From contig CM020509.1 in assembly GCA_009823395.1 (NCBI GenBank), positions 20,578,501-20,642,500 of the forward strand: 64,000 nucleotides of DNA, read 5' to 3'. Below are positions 33,180 through 44,689 of the stretch, piece after piece. Origin of the DNA: Thamnaconus septentrionalis. Taxonomy: Eukaryota > Chordata > Actinopteri > Tetraodontiformes > Monacanthidae. Every line of letters begins with the position of its first letter. Within the stretch, counting starts at the first letter, position 1. The notes beneath the pieces are model-generated. The model was not told the DNA's origin and made no database searches. It saw nothing but the letters and a program-made list of their open reading frames with translations. The position numbers and the translations under genes were made by a program.

Positions 33180-33755
33180 TCCTCTTCCTAGGGACAAACG
33201 GCACGTCTTGCGAGAGGGTGTCTGCCAGAAAGAGGTGTCGTAAGATGGCGGCGCCCTCGGACGCAGCGGCCCGGAGTTCATTCCCCTGTCATAGTTTTTG
33301 CACTTTACTGGTGGTGCTGTGTATCGTTTTGCAGTTGAGTTTTGGCACTGTTGCACTTCAGTACAGTAGGGCAGAACTCTTACAGCTGAACACCGGAGAA
33401 CAACACCTGTCAATCGAGTACTTTATCCCCTCGGAGATGGCCAGCTACCCACAATAGCAAACCAAAGGAGGAGACGCTGTTGGCGGAGGCAGAAGAGAGG
33501 CAAACGGGCAGGCGTCTGGACCAGGCTAAAGGCTAGCACTTCCTGACCACCGCTACCTACCATCTTTCTCTCCAATGCGTGGTCAATCCGGAAGAAGATG
33601 GACGATGCACGGCTGGAAATAGCCACGCTGAGGGCCCAGAACAGCTGTTGCTGCATGATTTTCTCTGAAACCTGGCTAGACAGCTAAATTTTCCAGATGC
33701 CGCTATTAAGCTAGCGGGATGCACCGTCTACAAGCAGACAGGACCGCAGACTCTG
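33180..33755 (+). pseudogene. 5' fragment of an L2-like LINE (ORF start and endonuclease)
   Basis: The plus strand encodes a leader with a hydrophobic segment (FCTLLVVLCIVLQLSFGTVA), a basic region in a shifted frame, and the start of an apurinic endonuclease domain: IFLSNAWSIRKKMDDARLEI, then FSETWLD where the catalytic glutamate of ITETWL-type motifs lies. Stops at about 33456 and near 33685 and frame changes break it. It ends near 33755, where a LINE of opposite orientation begins. The same EN start occurs in the LINE at 50.1 kb, so both are probably L2-like. Confidence 0.7.
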
Positions 33756-33764
33756 GTGAGAAGA

Positions 33765-34840
33765 CGGCTACTAGGGGAGATAGAACTTTGGGCCAGATGC
33801 ATACAGAGCACAGGCCTATCCACACCTGGGTTTGTCTCTCCTCTCCTGCACTCAGGGTATGCACCCAAGATCAGGAGTACCGCTGCTTGTCATGTGCATG
33901 GGCCTTCCTTGCCAGGGCAAGGGAAGCCGCCTTTCGCCTTGGGCCGGCTGGGGCTATTTCTTGCGTGGGTCGGCAGGTAGAATGGAGCGGTGGGTTTCAG
34001 GCAGCCAGTCACGATCCGGAGTGAGCTGTTGAGGACAACATCAACCTTTCTGGTGTGTGGGCGTCTGCTCCAGGCTGGGGCACAGAACTCGGCTGCAGAG
34101 AAGACCAGGGCTTGTGTGGAGATCAGTAGTACCTTGGTGGAGGCTCTCAAGCCTTCACTTCCTCAAGGTGTTGTTTGTAGGACAGCGTTCTGTCCAACCG
34201 TATGCCGAGGTACTTTTGGGGCCTGCTGGAACTCGTTGGCCGTCCACAAAGACCTTGAGCTCCCTTTTAGCTTCCCGGTTGTTTAGGTGGAAGGCAGCCG
34301 TCACAGTTTTCCTTACGCTGAGCCGCAGGCGCCACCTGTGGAGGTAGGCAGCCAAGAGGCCCATATCCCGGGTCAGGCCCTCTTCCACCGCCTCCCATGT
34401 TGATTGCCGCAGCATGATGGCCAGGGTCGTCAGCATATCCATACCTTCTAGATGTTGTCTCTGGGAGGTCGTAGATGTAGATGTTAAACATCATTGGTGA
34501 CAGGACAGACCCCTGCGGGACACCATTTCTCAGCCTTCTGAGCCTACTCCACCGTCCATCGCTGGTCCGGAGGGTGAAGCTGCGGTTTGCCAGCATCTCC
34601 ATGATGAAGCTCACCATGTGGCGATCTGGGATGGTCCTCAGCAGCTTCAGGTGGAGTCCACGATGCCAGACGGTGTCGTAGGCAGCAGTCAAGTCCAGCA
34701 GAGCAAACCCAGCTTTCTCGTTAGCCTGGAAGCTGTCCTCAAGGTCTTGTGTGAGAAGGGTTACTTGGTCTGCTGTTGACCTGCCCCGCTGGAAACCAGC
34801 CTGTTCTCTTGAGTGTGCTGTGAGTCCACGACTGGCTCGA
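33765..34840 (-). pseudogene. Jockey-like LINE reverse transcriptase fragment
   Basis: The minus strand gives AGFQRGRSTADQVTLLTQDL, FALLDLTAAYDTVWHRGL (first palm aspartate), RNGVPQGSVLSPMMFNIYI, and the catalytic YADD near 34440. The C-terminal domain is in shifted frames: LSVRKTVTAAFHLNNREAKR, then EFCAPAWSRRPHTRKVDVVL and LRIVTGCLKP. Motif order and spacing identify a non-LTR reverse transcriptase of the jockey superfamily. Frame breaks after YADD, near 34160 and near 33985 inactivate it. The endonuclease is not seen. Confidence 0.75.
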
Positions 34841-34904
34841 TGCGGCTGTGGATCATTCTCTCCAAGACCTAACAGCCTGTGAAACTGTTGAGTGTAGCAG
34901 CAAA

Positions 34905-35050
34905 ACATTTAGCCACTGTTAGCTGTTAACCACCACCGTTAGCCACCTTTAGCCATTAGCTGCCACCTTTAGCTGTTAGCCGCCTTTAGCCATTAGCTGC
35001 CACCTTTAGCTGTTCGCCGCCTTTAGCCATTAGCCGCCATTAGCCTTTCA
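34905..35050. repeat. Minisatellite, TTAGCCACCTTTAGC unit
   Basis: Degenerate copies of CCTTTAGCCATTAGCTGCCA with periods of about 16-30 bp. Confidence 0.75.
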
Positions 35051-35248
35051 AACATCAGGCTGGAAGGTTGTCGCTGATCTGCTTGTGTACCATGACGCTG
35101 CGTCATGAAGTACTCTGAAAGGTACCAACATAATGACATCATCAACGCAGTCCTCCACCCCAACCTTCCCTGTCTGCGCCCTAATGGCAGAACAGCAGAA
35201 ACTCAAACCCAGCAGCAGCAGCATGTTTGGACCAATCAGGGCTAAGCA

Positions 35249-35304
35249 GTAGCAGCAGCAGCAGCAGCAGTAGCAGCAGTAGCAGCAGTAGCAGCAGTAC
35301 CAGC

Positions 35305-35360
<56 letters not shown>
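35249..35360. repeat. (CAG)n tract
   Basis: Interrupted AGC/AGT units, then a pure run of about 18 CAG/AGC units at 35307-35360. It is not in a supported reading frame. Confidence 0.9.
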
Positions 35361-35361
<1 letters not shown>

Positions 35362-35440
35362 TCCTCCTCCCCCAGAGTGGAATTAGAGCAGCGGCGCCGC
35401 TAACTGACATGGTGTCTGCTGGCGATTAGCATGTGTTGCA

Positions 35441-35485
<45 letters not shown>

Positions 35486-35513
35486 AGAGAGAGTGCATAT
35501 GTGTGTGTATGTC

Positions 35514-35550
<37 letters not shown>

Positions 35551-35690
35551 TGGAAGCCTGCAGATCAATGCAGCGTTTCATCTGCATGTATCTGAGAGAA
35601 GTGAACTTCCACAGGAGTGCCCACCCACCCCCCACCCCCACTGCCCCCCAACTCCTCCTGGGGGTATCGGGCAACATCTCAGCAGCAGCG

Positions 35691-35728
<38 letters not shown>

Positions 35729-35798
35729 CGGTGTTTCATCTGTGCTGCTGCTGTTTCATCTCTTCCTGCACGAAGCAATGAACGAGCAAACGCTCTCA

Positions 35799-35863
<65 letters not shown>

Positions 35864-36734
35864 CCATCATCCAGGAACAAAGAACGAGCGAGCTGTGGGA
35901 AACCTCTTCTTCACTCCCGGTTCGTTCAATCAGTCAGTGTGTCATTGCGCAGCTCGACCTGCAGGGCGGAGAGAGAGAGAGGGGGGGGGGGTGCTAGTGG
36001 GCGGGGTCAGAGGTCGATGCCGCCCGCTGCTGGATTTGGTGCCGCTCCTGACCTACCACACCACCACCACCAGCACCAGCACCAGCTTCCCGTTTGAAGC
36101 AAGGGGACTTTGAACAGCATCAGTCGAGTCCAGCTCAGACTGGAACACTTGTAGTGGAAGTCCCGCCCCCCACTGGAGGAAGGAGGAAGTACAATTAAAA
36201 AATGCAAAACAAAAAGTGATTAATTATCAAAAAGTAGAAGATCCAGAAACAAAATTTCTCTGTTCATATCCAACACACACACACACACACTTACACACAC
36301 AACGTGCACCATGAGCGCCTGCTGGCATCCCCGTATTTACATACACACGCTCACCTGGGGTGTGGGTCTGTGTGTGTTGGACACTCGTCCTGCCTTCCCC
36401 CCTACCCCTTCTTCCCCCTCACCCCACCCCCTCCACCCCCGGTGCCGCTCACTTGACAAGCTGCGAGCGGCGCCACGTCCCGCTGGTACCGACTGGCTCC
36501 AGATGGTGCCGTCACGCCTGTCACCCAGACGGCCGATTCTTCCCACAATGCACCTGTGACGGCTGGAACATGTGCGGCCAGTCAGAGCGGCTGCTGCTGC
36601 TACGGGGACTAATTATTGCTGCCGTCTCGCTGTCAACTCGCAAGGTGACGACACATCAGCGCGAGGCCAGGTGGTGGCGGTTAGCCGTTAGCGGTGGCCC
36701 AGCTAGCGGCAATTCTGCGATGCTCCTCTGGGCT
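35361..36734. other. Microsatellite cluster and non-coding DNA
   Basis: CT tract at 35442-35482 followed by a short AGAGAG hairpin partner, GT at 35518-35549, CA at 35692-35726, CA at 35801-35861 and CA at 36271-36291. C-rich DNA occupies 36395-36445. No gene is recognised. Cys-Val and Thr-His frames are artefacts. Confidence 0.6.
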
Positions 36735-36923
36735 GTCATCAATGCTGCTGTGCTAACTGCCGCTGTGCTAGCTGTGAGTGCACTATCCACCACTGTGCTA
36801 GCTGTAGGTACAGAATCTGTCCGGGGCTATGGAATGTGTCAGGGGTCCTATGGCAACTCCATTTGGACAAACTACATTGTGGACAGATAAATAGATGGAA
36901 AAGTAGATAAGTAGATGGATATA

Positions 36924-36970
<47 letters not shown>

Positions 36971-37445
36971 GAAGTCTATCACGGCAACCTACATTGCGGT
37001 CGAACAAACAAATGACGATAGTTGGATAGATAGCCATCTCTCTATCTATCTATCATTCGTTTGTTCTATCCATATCCATTTGTCTATCGACTTTTCTATC
37101 TATTTATCCGACCGTGATGTAATTTGTTCTAATAGAGTTGCCGTAGGACCCCGGACACAAACCATCGCCCCCCCCGGACAGATTCTGTACCTACACCACC
37201 GCTGTGCTAAGTACCACCGTGCAAAACGTCCACTGTGCTAGCGGCTGGCAGGCAAACCACTGCTATGCGAACCATGACCGTGCTAAGTGTAGCTGTGTTA
37301 GCTTACACCATGCTAACAGCAGCTGTGCTAACTTCTGCTGCGGTGACCCCGTCACCGTGCTAGCTGCTACTGTGCTTAGTGCTAATGCTGCTGCTATGTT
37401 CAACTTTTTCATGCTAACTGCCAATGTGCTTCAATGCCACATGCT
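36735..37445. repeat. Degenerate GCTGTGCTAACTGC minisatellite, interrupted by a MITE
   Basis: Units with CTGTGCTAGC/ACTGTGCTAGCTG occupy 36735-36803 and resume at 37195-37445. The MITE at 36804-37194 splits the array, so the array is older than the insertion. Confidence 0.7.
36804..37194 (+). mobile_element. Tripartite-core foldback MITE, full copy
   Basis: Terminal inverted repeats GTAGGTACAGAATCTGTCCG and its complement close a 391-bp unit. A TA dinucleotide lies at each end (36805-36806, 37192-37193), compatible with a TA target. Inside, a core like CGGCAACTCCATTTGGACAA occurs three times: forward near 36850, forward near 36968 and inverted near 37125. An AT tract (36930-36967) separates the first two. 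No coding capacity. Confidence 0.7.
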
Positions 37446-38930
37446 AAAAAAAAGAAAAAAAGAAAGGAAAAAAAAAAAAGAAAGGAAAATTTGAAAAAAG
37501 GAAAAGAAGGAAAAAGAAAAAGAAAAGAAAAGGGGAAAACTCACAAAGCTACAAATTCTCCCCTCAGGTGTGTTGAAAAAAAAAAACAACCATCCATCCA
37601 TCTGAGAAAAAAGTCAAAACTCCTTAAAAAAAAAAAAGTAAATAAAAGCGACTTGTCCAGGGTGTACCCTGCCCTCTGAGCTCAGGTGTAAGTGGGCATC
37701 AATAATGGATGGATAAATGGATGGATGTAATGAAAATGACTACTTATTCGATTTATTTATTTTTTTTTCTAAAAGAATGAATTCAATGTTTCTAGAGCGA
37801 CGTTCAGTTTCCTGGCGCTCTGTGGCCTGGGGGCGTCTTTGACAAGACAAACATGAAACATCAGCAGCTTCGTGTTTAGCCTCCAAACTCCCCCTGGTGG
37901 CCCAGACAAGGAAGTGAAAGTGGTCAGGGCCTGATGATCGAAAAAAAAAATAGAAATAAAAAAAAAAAATAATAATAAAAATCAAATAGAAAACGAGGCA
38001 ATGAATCAATTTCTTCTTCTTTTTCTTCTTCTTAATTTTTATTCTTTCTTTCACAGTCACTTTCTGATCAGCAGCGACAAGGTTGATCAGAGTAGCGGAA
38101 CAGGAAGTGGCGAGCCTCAGGCCCCCCCCACCTACCCCTCCTCCTGTCCCTGTCATCCCTCTTTGCACCTCCCCTCCATAATTAACCTCTCTCAACATTA
38201 ATAGAGGCCTAATTGGTCCCTGGTCCTCCATCCACCAGTTTTGAGTCAAGAAAGTGATGCTAATTTAGATCTAATTAGCCGCGCCGCGGCGCCGCTACAT
38301 AACACTGATAACACTGATGAAGTTTGGACGTGAGATGAAAAAAGAAGAAAGAATACCTTTCGGCGGGGGGGGGAAATGAGGAGGGTTTCCAGGTTAGCAT
38401 CGTGAAGTAGCCTAGCCTAGCCTAGCAGTCAAGAAGGAAAGATAAACTTGCTCGGTGCTACAACTTGCTAGTGGCATCACACACAATGTTTCAGTTGTTA
38501 CAGGGTTAAAAAAAAAAAAAAATTCAGGTGTATTTTATCTGTTTTTTTTCCTCACCCCTGTGACTTCATATTGTTGTTCTGTATCAGCGCTGCCATCTTC
38601 ACTCCGTTCAGATGCAATTTAGTGACAAACGTCCTTTGTGTTGCTGTTTTTTCATGTTTTCATTTGAATTGTTTGACCTTCTGATGGAGAGACATAAACC
38701 TCTGATAATGAGTCCTTGATGAATCTGCTGTGACTGTCAATTCATTAAGTCCTGTCAAAGCAAAACAGAACCTTCAACCTTCACTCGTGTGTTTTAGTGT
38801 AATTATATGTATTTCCTAATTGAGTGTTTTCTTTTCTTTTTTTTTTTTTTCTGAAGATGCGCTGCACCGCTGCCCATCTGAGCCAATCACGGATCAAAGG
38901 AATTAAAGCCCAGAATTTCCCTGGTTTGCA
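37446..38930. other. A-rich tracts and a TAAT-rich unique island
   Basis: AAAG-rich tracts (37444-37545), poly-A runs (37626-37637, 38510-38522), and a unique island at 38165-38290 (CTCCATAATTAACCTCTCTC, AATTTAGATCTAATTAGCCG). A CTCF-like near match lies at 37889-37902 (minus). No gene is recognised. Confidence 0.4.
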
Positions 38931-38934
38931 TCAC

Positions 38935-39110
38935 TCTGCATTCTAGTTAGCATCCCACGACTGTCTGGTTAGCATCCGACGATGCTCTTTGTTAGCATCC
39001 CACGGCTGCCTGGCTAGCATCCTGCGGCACTCCAGATGAGCGTCTCACGGTTGCTGATTAGAATCCTGCGGTGCCGCTGTTTGCTGTCTGGTTAACATCC
39101 TGCAGCTCTC
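38935..39110. repeat. Minisatellite, TTAGCATCCCACG unit
   Basis: About six imperfect units of GTTAGCATCCCACGGCTGTC-type sequence with periods of about 26-30 bp. Confidence 0.7.
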
Positions 39111-39890
39111 GCTTCATCTCGGCTCGGTTTGTAGCCATTTCCACTGGCCGCTGAACGGTTGCAACAGTTACCATTTTGGTCCTTGCTTCCTTGGGGTTCC
39201 AAGTCAGCTTACCAGGGACTACAGTGGTGACGTAGCACAGAGCAGGGCGCTGATTGGGTAAGAGTTTGGACAAAAACTTGAGTGGGAGTCGAAAACCAAA
39301 ACAGCCTTTTTTTTAAATGCCCCACGTGTGGATTTTTACAATTTCACATCTAAAAAAAACTAAGCGACAGACGTTTTTGTTCTAGATGTTCCCAAGACGA
39401 AAGAGCTCAAAGAGAGCAGGACACATGGAGCGACGCGCAACGAAAAAGTCTTTCTGGTTTCACAGCTGGTGGCCGCAAGAACAGTAAAACAGTGTCAGGA
39501 GAAATTAAAGAAAAATGCAGAGCGACAGCCGAGCGACTGCCAAGCAGCTACCGAAGCATCGAGGACCACAACAGTCGGAGCGGAACGAACAGAAAGAAAT
39601 GTTGGATGTTTGTTCAGCCTCATGGACGTGATGTTGGCCCGGTGGGCAATAGGAGGGAGGCGGCCTCAACTCAGCCAGTGCACGACGAGAGAGTGGTCGG
39701 CCACGGCAATATTTGAAAACATGTATGAGGACCGTCAGCGTGTCGTTACCTCAAGCAACTTTAGTTTTAAGGCTATTTGCAAAGTACATGAATCATGTCG
39801 GCAAACTGTTAGCCACCACCGCTAACTGCATGTTCCGCTTGTGCTTTGTGTTCACTCCTTATAGCGATTTTAACGTTATTTTAATGTTTA
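39111..39890. other. Unassigned DNA
   Basis: No simple repeats of note. Two overlapping plus-strand frames (39469-39825, 39492-39716) have no recognisable domain. Possibly degenerate transposon. Confidence 0.25.
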
Positions 39891-39894
39891 ACGT

Positions 39895-40090
39895 TTTCCT
39901 TCGTCTCTCTCACGTTCTGATACTAGATACTGACAAATACAACAAACACAAATATGATCGCATTTTGTCAATCACTGCGCACAAAATGGACCAGACGCCG
40001 AAACCAGCGAAACCGGCGGGAACCGGCAGCCGCGGAGGTGCGCGCCGCTGCAAGTCCGGCGTGAACGACGCCATCGTTCCGCGGCTACTC
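39895..40090. mobile_element. Copy of the A-arm repeat family
   Basis: TCTCTCACGTTCTGATACTA and ACTGACAAAT...CAAATATGATCGCATTTTGTC match arm A' of the 15.3-15.65 kb structure. The continuation GGAGGTGCGCGCCGCT is shared with 41.1 kb, so this is a dispersed family. Confidence 0.5.
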
Positions 40091-40179
40091 AACCCAACGA
40101 TTCTACAGCCAAAAGTGGCCAACAACTAAGAACGCTGGCCACCGCCGGACTCCTGAACTCTGTAGCACTTCATCTACGC

Positions 40180-40873
40180 CAGGGGTGTCAAACTCATTTT
40201 GGTTCACGGGCCACATAGAGGAAAATCTGTTCCCAAGCGGGCCGGACCGGTAAAATCATGGCATGGTAATAATAACGTACAAATAACAACAGCTTCCAGT
40301 TGTTTTCTTTGTTTTACTTCGTTGGTGTTCTTTGAGCACTCTGCACTCTGCATCAGTGTTGCCAACTCCTCAGTAAGGAAAGTCGCTATTGGCTGTCCTG
40401 AAAGTCACTAGAAGTCGCCAAATGACGTCATCGTCTAATTTGCATAATTGACCATTTGCACTTGATGGCAACGTAATGACACCTGGAAAAGTTGCTAGAG
40501 TTGTCGCTAGTCGCTTTTGAAAAAAAAAAGTCGGTATTGGGAGAATAGCGACTTTTTGGGGGGAGAAAGTCGCCGAGTTGGCAACACTGCTCTGCACAGC
40601 TTTGTCTGTTTCGACAGAGACATTTAGGGGGCACTGAGAGCAGCCAATAGGAGACGCGAGTGGATGTACTTGTGCAGATTTGCTCAGCCCCAATATTTGA
40701 GTTTGTTTGCGAAGCAGAAACGATATTGCGACACCAAGTGGACACATTCAGAACGGCACTTTCTTTCATTGAGAAATTGCAGTTTTTATATTTTTGCAAA
40801 GTCATCTCGTGGGCCAGAAAAAAACAGTTTGCGGGCCTGATCCGGCCCGCGGGCCGTATGTTTGACGCCCCTG
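40180..40873. mobile_element. hAT MITE with 8-bp target duplication
   Basis: Ends CAGGGGTGTCAAACTCATTT and, inverted, CAGGGGCGTCAAACATACGG. The exact 8-bp repeat ATCTACGC flanks it (40172-40179 and 40874-40881). CAGGGG ends and an 8-bp duplication mark the hAT superfamily. It is non-autonomous and holds a second hAT MITE inside. Confidence 0.9.
40354..40589. mobile_element. hAT MITE nested in another hAT MITE
   Basis: 236 bp with ends CAGTGTTGCCAACTC on both sides in inverted orientation. It is flanked by CTCTGCAT and CTCTGCAC (40346-40353, 40590-40597), an 8-bp target duplication with one mismatch. It inserted after the outer element was in place. Confidence 0.85.
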
Positions 40874-41074
40874 ATCTACGCAATCTCAGCGCGGTGACGT
40901 CAGCAGACACGCAGCGCTGAAAGCGCAGGGGGCGGAGCTTGCCACCCCGCTGGGTTTGGTCCGTGGAGAAGGGACTACATGCCCATCGGTTGCGCGACCA
41001 AAAAACATGGCGACAGCGCGCTAATTTTAGCACAGAAGAAGCTTAAGTAACTCATTTTGTCGTGTTTCTTTGAG

Positions 41075-41195
41075 TGACTTCCTGTCCAGCTTGACGCAAT
41101 TGCGCATGAAATAGACCAGACACCGAAACGACTGCGACCGTGGAGGTGCGCGCCGCTTCGAGTCTGCTCTGAACGACACCATTGGTTAACAAGGG
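41075..41195. mobile_element. Further copy of the 39.9-kb repeat
   Basis: GCGCATGAAATAGACCAGAC and GTGGAGGTGCGCGCCGCTTC correspond to 39985-40080. Only the GC-rich half is retained. Confidence 0.5.
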
Positions 41196-43203
<2,008 letters not shown>

Positions 43204-43479
43204 ACCGGGGGTCAATTAGAGAGTGTGGCTCCTCCGCCGCCGCCAGATCAGACAGTCTGCCCCTCCCCGCCCTCTCCCCCTCGTACCCGACCCCCACCCC
43301 CTCCCCTTTGATCACATGATACAAACGTATCTGAGTGGCCTCCCTTCATCTCTCCCCGGTCCCGCCGGCACCTCCATCAGGTCACGCCCCCGCTTGACAC
43401 CTCCGGAACCACTCCCGTCACAGCAGGGGAGGTGGGGTCACTGAGCCCTCAGCTCTTTTTAAACGCCCGCTGGTCTGGA

Positions 43480-43514
<35 letters not shown>

Positions 43515-43763
43515 CCGCCCCCTTCCCCCGCCGTCCGCAGGTGAGCGCCTCTGATCAAAATCCATTCCTGCTTCCCGTTGGTTCAGACCACGAACGCTTT
43601 GCGATACCTTCAGGGCCACGCCCACCGGGAGCCTAACCCCCACCCGGGGAGCACTAACCCCGGGTGGGGTTAGGTGCCTCCTCAACGCTACCTGGCTGAT
43701 TACAATCAGCAGCCAAAGAGGCGTTCAGGAACCTCTCACGGAACCTCTCACGCACTCGGCCGC

Positions 43764-43828
<65 letters not shown>

Positions 43829-43941
43829 CTGGGAGGGAGGTTGGCTGGACCAAGAGAGGCCGGGTGGGTGGGAGCGCCGCATATTGGGAAACGCGTGCGG
43901 CAATGGCAAACGTGTTGGGTCACAAGAGGGACCATCAGCTG

Positions 43942-43974
<33 letters not shown>

Positions 43975-44069
43975 TGCGTGCAATTTGTTTACCAGCAGCC
44001 CTGAACGTGCAGAGTGAAGTGTAGAGGTAAGTAGTGAAGAAGAGGTAATTGCACACAAGGGGGGACTTC

Positions 44070-44115
<46 letters not shown>

Positions 44116-44689
44116 CGTCTCATTGCCATCGCAGAGTCGACAGACACAGGTGTCAAAAAACAATCCTGGTAATTAGCAAACAAACAAACAAACAAGCAAA
44201 CAAGTTGAGTGAGGGGGACGGGGGAGGCGGCGGTTGCCGGGGGAGAGGTCACATCACTGAACACCGACAGGCGGAGCGGAGCGGAGCGGAAATATGACGG
44301 CAAAGGGAAATAATTGCGGAGCAGCAGAACAAGAAAAGAGCTCAAAAGCAGAAATATCTTCGCCGTTCAGGAATTTCAGAGATGTCGAAAAAACATTTTC
44401 ATTAACATGCGAGGATAAAACCACGATGAAAAAAAACGCGAGACAAAAAGCTAACACACACACACATACAAAGAAATCACATCAGCATCACCAAATGGCG
44501 GACACGATCCGGACCGAGTGGTGGTTCTGACCGGACCCACGAGCAATCTCAGATAAATTCACAAGAACAGAAATTTTCCATGGAGCCTTTTTTTTCCCCC
44601 GACGGTGGCAGGCGCTGCTACTCCAGTGAATACAGCAACAGCGTCACTCAGTCGAGCCAACCAGACCTTCTGTTTACCCTGCAAGGCCA
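43204..44689. other. Microsatellite cluster and GC-rich DNA
   Basis: GA (43482-43511), CA (43768-43826), GT (43940-43969), GT (44072-44113) and a GGAGC pentamer repeat (44275-44290). The sequence at 43699-43764 repeats that at 41911. No gene is recognised. Confidence 0.5.

Noticed and set aside
35433..36113. 226-codon frame with Ser-Leu, Cys-Val and His-Thr repeats
   Set aside because: It only crosses three dinucleotide microsatellites and has no domain.
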